Assembly: GCA_947450095.1 (NCBI GenBank)
Contig: CANFUF010000013.1
Location: 1 to 45,720 of the forward strand
Length of the DNA stretch: 45,720 bases
Direction: 5' to 3'
Origin: Roseiflexaceae bacterium
Lineage (GTDB): Bacteria; Chloroflexota; Chloroflexia; Chloroflexales; Roseiflexaceae
Positions 37,827 through 45,410 of this stretch are shown here, piece after piece. How positions within the stretch are numbered: position 1 is the stretch's first letter; every line of letters begins with the position of its first letter. The translations under genes were made by a program, and so were the position numbers. Under the pieces are notes generated by a model. The model searched no databases. It had not been told where the DNA came from and was given only the letters and a program-made list of their open reading frames with translations.

Positions 37827-38909
37827 ATGCAAATACCTCCTGTGACAATTCACTTTTCGGCACGCCTAAAGTGGTTTGCGGTATTACTTGTTTGTGTGTT
37901 TGCGTATGTACTCTATACGGTTGTCCATGATGTGGCGATGGTGTTCTTTGGGGCAATTATTACCGCATATATTTTTTATCCGGTGGTGACTTGGCTGACC
38001 CGCTATCTGCGCGGTTCGCGGATGTGGGCGACGGCGTTGTTGTTTGGTGTGGTTGTCTTGATTTTGACTATTGCCATCCAAAACTTCGCGACGCGCATTG
38101 TCCTGCAATATGAATTACTGCGCCACGATTTACCGCAAATTATGGCACAGCTCGAAGCCCAACCACTGGTGGTCGCTGGTGTAACCATTGATGTGATGGG
38201 TGAATTCAAAAAAGTGGTTGCAAGTGTGCTTGCAACGTTACCAACGAGTGGCCCGCATGCGTTTGTGGGGGTGATTGAAGGATTTTTGCATACCCTCGCA
38301 TTTTTGATTACCACGTTTTATTTGTTGCTTCATGGTCGGCGGGTCATTCATCTGATTGCCCGACTTGTACCAGCGATTCACCACGACGAAGTACGTTTTG
38401 TTGTGTTACAAATCCATGCAATTTTGAGCGGCTATATTCGCGGCACGTTGTTACTCATCCCGATTATGGCCGTGTTTACTACGCTTGCATTGTGGATCCT
38501 CGGCGTGCATTATCCCTTGTTGATTGGGATTGTGAGTGGGGTGGTCGAAATTTTGCCGATAGTCGGTCCATGGTCAGCGGCGGCGTTTGCGGTACTGATG
38601 GCGGTATTCCAATCGCCGATGCCAATTAGTGATTCGCTTCCGATTGTGGCTGGCACGGTGGGTGGACTCTACTTGGGATTACGTATGTTTGAAGACTATG
38701 TGATTATCCCAGCGGTGGTTGGCCCTGCTGTCCATTTGCATCCCATCCTCGTGATTGCGGCTATCCTTGCCGGCGCGGCAGTGGGTGGGGCGCTGGGGCT
38801 CTTTCTCGCGATTCCCGTGACATCGGTATTGCAATACCTGTTGCGCTGGCTCTATGCCAAACTGATGGATGATGCTCAATTGCCAGCGGCGCAACCCACC
38901 AAACATTAA
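37827..38909 (+). CDS. AI-2E family transporter (PerM-like permease)
   Basis: A 360-residue polytopic membrane protein. Hydrophobic helices occur near residues 15-35, 38-55, 70-88, 155-175, 205-235, 240-265, 275-300 and 310-345. The family motifs include GVHYPLLIGIVSGVVEILPIVGP and an AGAAVGGALGLFLAIPV end. Members move small molecules or ions, and the name does not prove autoinducer-2 export. It lies 47 bases after minE and ends 21 bases before a two-way terminator. Confidence 0.87.
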   Translation: MQIPPVTIHFSARLKWFAVLLVCVFAYVLYTVVHDVAMVFFGAIITAYIFYPVVTWLTRYLRGSRMWATALLFGVVVLILTIAIQNFATRIVLQYELLRHDLPQIMAQLEAQPLVVAGVTIDVMGEFKKVVASVLATLPTSGPHAFVGVIEGFLHTLAFLITTFYLLLHGRRVIHLIARLVPAIHHDEVRFVVLQIHAILSGYIRGTLLLIPIMAVFTTLALWILGVHYPLLIGIVSGVVEILPIVGPWSAAAFAVLMAVFQSPMPISDSLPIVAGTVGGLYLGLRMFEDYVIIPAVVGPAVHLHPILVIAAILAGAAVGGALGLFLAIPVTSVLQYLLRWLYAKLMDDAQLPAAQPTKH

Positions 38910-38930
38910 TTCATATGCGGTAACGCACAC

Positions 38931-38970
38931 AAAAACACCCCTGGTGGCAATTGCCACTAGGGGTGTTTTT
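38931..38970. terminator. Bidirectional intrinsic terminator
   Basis: Two 20-base arms pair with one mismatch position (a G-U pair on one RNA strand). A GC-rich core is flanked by five A and five T, so it works on both strands between the converging permease and fabI genes. Confidence 0.92.
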
Positions 38971-38981
38971 TAACTGCTAGA

Positions 38982-39758
38982 TTATTCAGTTTTGATGCTG
39001 ATATTACGGAAGCCAGCATCGACATAGATGATTTCGCCGGTGGTTGCTGATGACAAGTCACTAGCCAAAAAGAGGGCCGTGTTGCCGACGTCTTCTTGGG
39101 TGACGTTGCGTCGAAGCGGTGCCACGCCCGCAAACGACTTGAGCAGGTCCTTGAAGCCGGCGATGCCGCTGGCAGCCAAGGTGCGGATGGGGCCGGCGCT
39201 GATGGCGTTGACGCGGATATTCTGCGGGCCGAGGTCGCTGGCCAAATAACGTACGCTGGCTTCGAGGGCTGCTTTGGCCACACCCATCACGTTGTAGTTT
39301 TGGGCGACTTGTTGTGAGCCGTGATAGGTCAAGGTGACAATCGAGCCGCCGCTGTTGATGAGCGGGCGGGCAGCTTTGATGATGCCGGTCAACGAATAGA
39401 CGCTGATATCCATGGCGATATGGAAGCCTTCGCGGGTGACGTTGAGGTAATCACCGTTGAGTTCGTCTTTTTTGGCGAACGCTACTGCGTGAATCAAGAT
39501 GTCAAACGTGCCCCAGACTTCTTTGATGCGGGCAAACAGATTGGTGATGTCGCTATCGCTGGCGACGTCACAGGGCTCCACAAAGGTGGTGCCGAGGCTT
39601 GCTGCCAACGGGCGCACGCGCTTTTCGAGGGCTTCACCTACAAAGGTGAAGCAGAGCTCAGCCCCTTCGGCATGCAGGGCCTTTGAAATGCCCCAGGCGA
39701 TGGAATTGTCGTTGGCTAAGCCCATGATTAGGGCGCGTTTGCCAGTCAATAAACCCAT
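38982..39758 (-). CDS. fabI: Enoyl-[acyl-carrier-protein] reductase (NADH)
   Basis: A 258-residue SDR-type enoyl-ACP reductase of fatty-acid elongation. The nucleotide-binding start LTGKRALIMGLANDNSIAWG is typical of FabI. The active site shows Tyr145, Tyr155 and Lys162 in the Y-x6-K arrangement (YNVMGVAK), and SAGPIRTLAASGI is the substrate-loop region. ATG 39758, with GGAG eight bases upstream, replaces a longer frame with a Cys-rich start. It lies 78 bases downstream of clpP with a hairpin between. Confidence 0.96.
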   Translation of the reverse strand: MGLLTGKRALIMGLANDNSIAWGISKALHAEGAELCFTFVGEALEKRVRPLAASLGTTFVEPCDVASDSDITNLFARIKEVWGTFDILIHAVAFAKKDELNGDYLNVTREGFHIAMDISVYSLTGIIKAARPLINSGGSIVTLTYHGSQQVAQNYNVMGVAKAALEASVRYLASDLGPQNIRVNAISAGPIRTLAASGIAGFKDLLKSFAGVAPLRRNVTQEDVGNTALFLASDLSSATTGEIIYVDAGFRNISIKTE

Positions 39759-39801
39759 AGTGATTACTCCTCTGTTGCAAAAACATGCAGACATATGCAG
39801 A

Positions 39802-39832
39802 CTACCAGGTGCGCATGGTGCGCACCTGGTAG
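39802..39832 (-). repeat. 14-bp hairpin between clpP and fabI
   Basis: Arms CTACCAGGTGCGCA and its complement are separated by three bases. It follows the clpP stop by four bases. There is no T-run, so it may stabilise the clpP mRNA end or attenuate read-through into fabI. Confidence 0.6.
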
Positions 39833-39836
39833 GCGG

Positions 39837-40424
39837 TTAACGAACGGGCATCTGGAGGATTTCGTCGATGAAGCCGTAGTCTTTGGCTTCTTGAGGGGTC
39901 ATGAAGCGATCGCGGCTGAAGTCGCGTGTGATTTCTTCGGGAGTACGGCCGGTATCGTGCGCCAACAAGCCATTGCCGACGCTCTGGATGCGCAACAACT
40001 CTTGGACCATGCGCTCGACGTCAGGGGCGTAGCCTTGGGCACCGCCACCCGCAGGGTGGAAGTGGATGGTGGAATGGGGCAAGGCATAACGCTTGCCTTT
40101 GGTGCCACCTGCCAACAAAATCGTCGCCATGCTCCCGGCACGCCCCATACACACCGTATTGACGTCAGGGCTGATGATATGCATGGTGTCATAAATGGCT
40201 AAACCATCACGCACGCTCCCACCTGGGCTGTTGATATAAAACCAGATGTCACGGGCCGGATCTTGGTGTTGCAGGTACAACAATTGGGCGACGATGGATG
40301 ATGCAACATCGTCGTCGATTTCACTGCCGAGCATGATGACACGCTCTTGGAGCAACCGTGAAAACAAATCCCAACCACGTTCGCCGCGGGGAGTGCGTTC
40401 GACAACACTTGGTACAATTGGCAT
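39837..40424 (-). CDS. clpP: ATP-dependent Clp protease proteolytic subunit (variant)
   Basis: A 195-residue serine peptidase that forms the ClpP barrel and works with a Clp ATPase. The catalytic triad is complete at standard numbering: Ser98 in GRAGSMA, His123 and Asp172 in SRDRFM. The sequence around the triad departs from the classical form: GRAGSMA in place of GQAASMG, and HFHPAGGGAQG in place of MIHQPLGGAQG, so it may be a ClpP2-type paralogue. ATG 40424, with AAGGAG eight bases upstream, gives a normal short propeptide; the longer frame runs over the upstream terminator. Confidence 0.92.
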   Translation of the reverse strand: MPIVPSVVERTPRGERGWDLFSRLLQERVIMLGSEIDDDVASSIVAQLLYLQHQDPARDIWFYINSPGGSVRDGLAIYDTMHIISPDVNTVCMGRAGSMATILLAGGTKGKRYALPHSTIHFHPAGGGAQGYAPDVERMVQELLRIQSVGNGLLAHDTGRTPEEITRDFSRDRFMTPQEAKDYGFIDEILQMPVR

Positions 40425-40517
40425 ATTTTTTACTCCTTGTGTGGGCAACAAGTTAGACCTGTTGCACCATGAAGTATACCATTTTTTGTGGATAATGGGC
40501 GCAATCAATACCCACAC

Positions 40518-40561
40518 AAAAAAACAACGGTCCATGACACCATCAGTGTCACAGACCGTTG
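40518..40561 (-). terminator. Intrinsic terminator of the mtnP-to-amidohydrolase operon
   Basis: On the minus strand an 8-bp outer stem (CAACGGTC/GACCGTTG), a small internal loop and a 6-bp inner stem are followed by seven T. It lies 19 bases after the amidohydrolase stop and upstream of clpP. Confidence 0.88.
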
Positions 40562-40580
40562 GGTGGGATACCGCCGCGAT

Positions 40581-42200
40581 TTAGGCGCGCTCGTAGACCA
40601 CATCGCCACCAAGGATGGTCATGGTTACCTTGATGTTGAGGATGTCGTCGTCGCTACAGGTCAAGTAGTCACGATCAAATACCGCCATGTCTGCGAGCAT
40701 ACCCGGCATCAATACACCTTTGAGGTGCTCTTCACGGGTCAACCAGGTGGGGCTAGCGGTGTAGGAACGCAACGCCTCCATGCGGCTAATCGCTTCTTGG
40801 GGAGCGATGACGGTGCCCTTGTGGGTTTTGCGGGTAACGAGGCTATACAGACTGATAAATGGGTTGTAATGGAAGGTGCTGGGGATGTCGCTCGACGCAA
40901 TCATCGGGATGCCCCGTTTGAGGTAGGTTTTGGCCGGCTTGTATTCGTGCGCCAATTCTTCACCGACATCGCGGAACAAATCGTCGCCTTCGAAATAGAT
41001 GAAGGTCGGTTGAATCACGGCGCCGATTTTGTATTTGGCCATGGCATCAAGTGATTCTTCGCTGGCGAAGTAGGCGTGGATGATGTTGTGGCGGTGGTCG
41101 CGAGGGTTGGCGGCTACGGCATCGGCAAAGGCCAAGGCCGACTCGTGGTGGGCGCGGTCACCGATGGCATGAATGCCGATGTCCCAGCCCAAATCGTGGC
41201 CACGGCGGAAGTAGCGCCGCAAATCGGCAGGGTCGAGGCGGTTGAAGTCCCGCACGACGCTTTCGCCCACAAATGGCTTAAACATCCAGGCGGTGCGGCT
41301 GGTGGTACCGCCGTCGACGGCCATTTTGAGGGCGGTGAGGCGGAGCATTTCGTCGCCGAGCCCACTCCACAATCCCAAGTTGGCAGCGCGGTCGTCGAGC
41401 TCGGCTTCGATTTCTTCTTCACGGAAGCCGTGCCACGAGGGCATCAACGACGTGCGGACTTTCATTTTGCCGTAGCGATGGGCTGCCATGTAGGCCCGCA
41501 TTTCCCACGGGTACAAGCCAGGCTCTTGGATGCTGGTGATACCGTATGACAAATAGGTGGTGCTGGCTTTTTCGATACCGGCCACGGCTTCGGCTTCGGT
41601 GACGGCGGGGAGTAGGTTGCGTACCAATAATTTGGCGGCAGCCCGCAAAATCCCGTTGGGTGTACCGTCTGGGTAGCGCTCGATGGAGCCACCGGCGGGG
41701 TCGGCGGTGGTGGCATCGACGCCGGCGAGGCGCAAGGCTACGCTATTGACGGTATCCATATTGAAAAACCGCTTGAGCAACACGGGGTGTTGATCGGTGG
41801 CGGCATCGATATCGGCGCGGGTCGGCACACGGTTTTCGGCGAGGAATGATTCATTCCAGCCTTCGCCGATAATCCACTGTCCTGGCGGAGTGTTTTTGGC
41901 GGCAGCCGCCACCAAATCACGCATTTCACTCAGCGATTTACAATCGTCGAGCGAGATGCGGGTCATTTTGATACCCACTTCGAGCATGTGGTTGTGTGAA
42001 TCGTTGAAGCCCGGGATGACGGTGGCTCCGTTGAGGTTGATTATTTTGGTGCCGACACCGGCTAACGGCAAAATATCGAGATTACTGCCGGTGGCGACGA
42101 CGCGACCATGCAGACAGGCAATCGCCTCGACGATGGGCTTGGTGGGGTCGAGCGTGATGATTTTGGCGTTGTGGATGATGAGATTGGGGGCAAAAGACAT
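40581..42200 (-). CDS. YtcJ-type amidohydrolase (amidohydrolase family 3)
   Basis: A 539-residue metal-dependent hydrolase. The HxH pair is His69/His71 in FNDSHNHM; further signature parts are KMAVDGGTTSRTAWM, IHAIGDRAHH, IIHAYFAS and SSDIPS with the late Asp, and the C-terminal LADMAVFDRDYL strand typical of the superfamily. Related enzymes include N-substituted formamide deformylases and exoenzyme regulator-like proteins; the substrate here is unknown. AAGGAG lies 10 bases before the ATG. It is the last gene of a four-gene operon, 17 bases after the transporter, and is followed by the operon terminator. Confidence 0.87.
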   Translation of the reverse strand: MSFAPNLIIHNAKIITLDPTKPIVEAIACLHGRVVATGSNLDILPLAGVGTKIINLNGATVIPGFNDSHNHMLEVGIKMTRISLDDCKSLSEMRDLVAAAAKNTPPGQWIIGEGWNESFLAENRVPTRADIDAATDQHPVLLKRFFNMDTVNSVALRLAGVDATTADPAGGSIERYPDGTPNGILRAAAKLLVRNLLPAVTEAEAVAGIEKASTTYLSYGITSIQEPGLYPWEMRAYMAAHRYGKMKVRTSLMPSWHGFREEEIEAELDDRAANLGLWSGLGDEMLRLTALKMAVDGGTTSRTAWMFKPFVGESVVRDFNRLDPADLRRYFRRGHDLGWDIGIHAIGDRAHHESALAFADAVAANPRDHRHNIIHAYFASEESLDAMAKYKIGAVIQPTFIYFEGDDLFRDVGEELAHEYKPAKTYLKRGIPMIASSDIPSTFHYNPFISLYSLVTRKTHKGTVIAPQEAISRMEALRSYTASPTWLTREEHLKGVLMPGMLADMAVFDRDYLTCSDDDILNIKVTMTILGGDVVYERA

Positions 42201-42217
42201 AGTGCGTGGCTCCTTTG

Positions 42218-43435
42218 CTATGCAACGAGTTTGGCGGCATCTTCAGCGATGCGCGCTGCGGATTTTTGATTGGCGGGATCTATGAAACGCGTCGATACCA
42301 TTGTAATAATGGCAAATCCCGCGGCAATCATGAAGGGAAGCTGGTAGCCGTAGAAATTGAGAATATACCCGGTGGCAAGTGGCACGACAATCGCCGCCAC
42401 GTGTTGCATGGTCAACCCCATGGCAATGGTGGGTGCGATGTCGCTATGTGTGGCGACCTTGCCGAGGTAGGTGTTGGCACCCATCCACGAAATAGGGAAG
42501 ATGATGCTATAAATGGTATAACACCCCACCAGCACCCATAGATTGTCGACAAAGGCGTAGCCTGCCAGCGCCACTACATACAACACATTCGCTACCGCCA
42601 GCACGGGGCGCTCGCCAATGCGATCAATCAAATGACCAACTTGTTGTCCAATTAATGTATTGACGAGACTGACGGCAATCAAAATTATCGTCAGATTGGT
42701 CACATCGAGGTGGTATTTGTGGGCAAGTACCCACAATCCAAACGAAAAGAAGATCTGCTGGCGGCCGCCGTCGAGCAAATTGAGCATGTAATAAAACCGA
42801 TAATCTTTGTTGTAGACCAACGGTTCGCGTTTGGTGGTGACGATATGAGGTAAGCCGTCGCGCAGACTGGGGAAGCTAAAAATCGCAATGCCTGCCCCCG
42901 CTGCCGCTAACCCCGTCAACCAAAACGCCGAGGCAAAGTTGAGGATTTTGAGATAAAACCCGATTGCCATCAACACCATCGCCACTAACCCACCCAAGTT
43001 CCCCAAGGCGCCAACATGCCCCAAAATTCCCCCCGATTTGTCTTCGGTGGTGATACTCATGGCCATGGCGTTTTGGGTTTGTAACCAGGTGTGATACCCC
43101 ATTGAGCTCAAAATCACCCAGGGAGTGACGGTGGCAAAGTCGGTAGCAATGCTAAACAAGGCATACCCCACTGCCAGCGTCATCAACGCCAAGGTGGTCA
43201 GCCGGGGTAGCGATAAGCGATAAAACAGTGCTGTCAAAAAGATAATCAAAAACCCCGGGATTTCGCGGATGGCCGTGATATAGCCAAACTGCGACCCTTG
43301 TAGGTGGAGCTGGTTTTCAAAAAAATTGGTGACCACTGCTTGCTGACCCGACATGGCGAAACTGGCCAGGACGGTGGTCAACGTGATTAACCACAAGCCC
43401 CGTTTGGCTTCAGGACTTCGGAGTGAACGCTGCAT
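42218..43435 (-). CDS. Major facilitator superfamily transporter
   Basis: A 405-residue membrane protein with about twelve hydrophobic helices in two halves joined by a hydrophilic loop near residues 190-220 (SFPSLRDGLPHIVTTKREP). An LIDRIGERPVL segment after helix 8 resembles the MFS loop motif. No substrate can be named. The ATG starts two bases after the stop of the deacetylase gene with only a distant GGAG, so translation is probably coupled. Uptake of a substrate for its operon partners, or export of their product, is inferred from position. Confidence 0.87.
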   Translation of the reverse strand: MQRSLRSPEAKRGLWLITLTTVLASFAMSGQQAVVTNFFENQLHLQGSQFGYITAIREIPGFLIIFLTALFYRLSLPRLTTLALMTLAVGYALFSIATDFATVTPWVILSSMGYHTWLQTQNAMAMSITTEDKSGGILGHVGALGNLGGLVAMVLMAIGFYLKILNFASAFWLTGLAAAGAGIAIFSFPSLRDGLPHIVTTKREPLVYNKDYRFYYMLNLLDGGRQQIFFSFGLWVLAHKYHLDVTNLTIILIAVSLVNTLIGQQVGHLIDRIGERPVLAVANVLYVVALAGYAFVDNLWVLVGCYTIYSIIFPISWMGANTYLGKVATHSDIAPTIAMGLTMQHVAAIVVPLATGYILNFYGYQLPFMIAAGFAIITMVSTRFIDPANQKSAARIAEDAAKLVA

Positions 43436-43437
43436 TA

Positions 43438-44172
43438 TTAGTTGTTCTCCGTACGGTGAAAAATCTCGGCCATCGGCATATTGAAGCGCTCACCCAGTTC
43501 TACGGCCCAGTCATGCATGCGTTTGTCGAGCTCGGGGTTCTCCGCACCCACTTGGCTGGCGTGGGCATGCAGCGCACTCAGTTTTTGGGCAAATACGGCG
43601 CTAATATCGATAGCTACGTTGGGTTGGGGCGTGCCCACGATGAAAATCTCTTTGACTTTGTGGGGCAACAAGCCCTCTTCGGTCATCAGTTCGGGGAAGT
43701 CCCACGGGTTTTGTGAGGCCGGGTAAAGCGCCGCCAATGTCGCCACCCCAGCGGCAATATGGTCGGGGTGATAGCGGGCAATCCCCAACGGCGTGCCCCA
43801 AAAGCGCTCGGGCGATTGGCAAATCACGCGTGATGGCTTGTAGGTACGCAACACTCGCACCAAATCCTTGCGCAGTTGCAAGGTGGGGTAGAGTCGCCCA
43901 TCGGGGTAATCGAGGTGGATGACTCCTTTGAGCCCCAAGCGCCGCGCCGACTCTTGCTGTTCAGCTTTGCGGGTATCGACGGTGACTTGGCGGGCGGCAG
44001 GACTAAGGTCGGTGGCATCATCAGATCCACCTGCCGAGGCGTCGGTGATGACGCAGATGTAGGCGTCGTAGCCTTCGTTGATCCAGGTGAGTAATGTGCC
44101 GGTGCTACTGAATTCGGCATCGTCTGGGTGGGCCATAATCGATATGGCGACTGGTTTGGGTTCGTTTGTCAT
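43438..44172 (-). CDS. PIG-L/LmbE family deacetylase
   Basis: A 244-residue zinc-dependent N-deacetylase-like protein. The metal motif is AHPDDAEF (His15, Asp17, Asp18) and the second His motif is YHPDHIA; LDYPDGRLYP lies between. Family members remove acetyl groups from N-acetylglucosamine conjugates (MshB, BshB, LmbE types) or act in secondary metabolism. The ATG at 44172 follows the mtnP stop by five bases; the longer frame back to 44412 is a shadow inside mtnP. The gene sits between mtnP and the transporter in one transcript. Confidence 0.9.
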   Translation of the reverse strand: MTNEPKPVAISIMAHPDDAEFSSTGTLLTWINEGYDAYICVITDASAGGSDDATDLSPAARQVTVDTRKAEQQESARRLGLKGVIHLDYPDGRLYPTLQLRKDLVRVLRTYKPSRVICQSPERFWGTPLGIARYHPDHIAAGVATLAALYPASQNPWDFPELMTEEGLLPHKVKEIFIVGTPQPNVAIDISAVFAQKLSALHAHASQVGAENPELDKRMHDWAVELGERFNMPMAEIFHRTENN

Positions 44173-44177
44173 TGGAG

Positions 44178-45047
44178 TTACTTCTTCATATAGGGGTCGA
44201 GTAAAAGAGCCAACTGGGCGCGGCGTTCGGCCGGGATAATGTCGGGATTGGTCATGATTGCCATCGCCAAGGCATGATGGGCTGGGCTGTCGAACCCGCT
44301 GGCAATGCGTGGGATGGCTTGGCGGATGATTTCTTGGGCCATGCTGGAATTGGCGTGCATGGTGGCAATCACCGTTTCGACGGTGACGGCATCGTGATCG
44401 GGGTGCCAGCAATCATAATCGGTGACTAGCGCCAGCATGGCATAGGCCAATTCGGCTTCGCGGGCCAGCTTGGCTTCGGGGATGGCCGTCATGCCGATCA
44501 GGTCAAAGCCCCGTCGGCGATTTTCGTTACTTTCGGCCAAGGTCGAAAACTGTGGCCCTTCCATGCAGACATAGGTCCCACCACGATGGAAGGTCGCGCC
44601 GGCGGCAGTGGCCGCAGCTGCAAGGCGGTCGGATAATTCGCCATCGAAGGGTTTGTCAAACGCCACATGCGCCACCACCCCTTCGCCAAAAAACGTGCTG
44701 GGGCGGATGCCTTTGGTGCGGTCATAGAGTTGCGTCGGGATGACGATATGCCCAGGGGCGTAATCGTCACGTAGGCTACCTACCGCACTGACCGCAATCA
44801 CATATTTGACCCCCAGCATCCGGAAGCCATACATGTTGGCACGGGCTGGTACTTCACTGGGGCTGAGACGATGTCCCACGCCGTGGCGTGGCAAAAAAGC
44901 CACCCGCGTGCCGGCAATCGTCCCAATCACATAGGCATCACTGGGCTCGCCAAATGGTGTGGTGAGCCGTACTGTTTCGACATCGCTGAGCCCGGGCATG
45001 CTATACAGCCCGCTGCCACCGATGACGCCAATTACCGCATGTGTCAT
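44178..45047 (-). CDS. mtnP: S-methyl-5'-thioadenosine phosphorylase
   Basis: A 289-residue purine nucleoside phosphorylase of the MTAP branch, cleaving 5'-methylthioadenosine (a by-product of polyamine synthesis and other SAM reactions) to adenine and 5-methylthioribose-1-phosphate. Motifs in order: GVIGGSGLYSMPGL (phosphate site), PRHGVGHRLSPSEV, SAVGSLRDDY, MEGPQFST, IGMTAIPEAKLARE and TDYDCW, whose Asp residues select adenine-type bases. Length is normal. GAGGAA precedes the ATG. No other methionine-salvage gene is nearby; instead a deacetylase, a transporter and an amidohydrolase follow. Confidence 0.93.
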   Translation of the reverse strand: MTHAVIGVIGGSGLYSMPGLSDVETVRLTTPFGEPSDAYVIGTIAGTRVAFLPRHGVGHRLSPSEVPARANMYGFRMLGVKYVIAVSAVGSLRDDYAPGHIVIPTQLYDRTKGIRPSTFFGEGVVAHVAFDKPFDGELSDRLAAAATAAGATFHRGGTYVCMEGPQFSTLAESNENRRRGFDLIGMTAIPEAKLAREAELAYAMLALVTDYDCWHPDHDAVTVETVIATMHANSSMAQEIIRQAIPRIASGFDSPAHHALAMAIMTNPDIIPAERRAQLALLLDPYMKK

Positions 45048-45162
45048 CTATTCCTCGTTGCTTGCTATTCAATAATTGACGCCGTAATAGCATCATTCTA
45101 TACTGCATTTACCGTTCTGTGAAATCTGACGGACGGGCGGTTTTTTATCAGAGGAGACTATC

Positions 45163-45372
45163 ATGACCACTTCACAATTCCACGTGCCAGATATTTCGTG
45201 CGATCATTGCGTGCGCGCCATCACCAACGAAGTCAAAGAAATCGCCGGCGTCGCCACCGTCACCGTCGACATCCCCACCAAAATGGTGACCATTGGGCAT
45301 GACAACGTCTCCCAACCTGCCATGATTGCGGCCATCAACGAGGCTGGTTTTGATACGGTCGAAGCGGTGTAG
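45163..45372 (+). CDS. copZ: Heavy-metal-associated domain protein (copper chaperone-like)
   Basis: A 69-residue single HMA domain with a ferredoxin-like fold. The metal-binding motif is DISCDHC (Cys13, Cys16); VDIPTKMVTI and AINEAGFDTVE complete the fold. Members carry Cu(I) to P-type ATPases such as CopA or to regulators; no such partner is in the window, so the symbol is tentative. AGAGGAG precedes the ATG. It diverges from mtnP across a 115-base gap and is followed at once by a hairpin and a tandem repeat array. Confidence 0.85.
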   Translation: MTTSQFHVPDISCDHCVRAITNEVKEIAGVATVTVDIPTKMVTIGHDNVSQPAMIAAINEAGFDTVEAV

Positions 45373-45392
45373 AGCCGCAGCCTGCTGCGGCT
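45373..45392. repeat. Hairpin of the TAGAGCCG family after copZ
   Basis: Arms AGCCGCAG and CTGCGGCT enclose CCTG, directly after the copZ stop. The 12-mer GTAGAGCCGCAG (45369-45380) is identical to 12963-12974. No T-run follows. Confidence 0.6.
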
Positions 45393-45410
45393 TCACCATA
45401 TCATCACCCC

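Noticed and set aside
37827-38909. AI-2 quorum-sensing system from the AI-2E permease
   Set aside because: The family name does not establish autoinducer transport, and no luxS or lsr gene is in the window.
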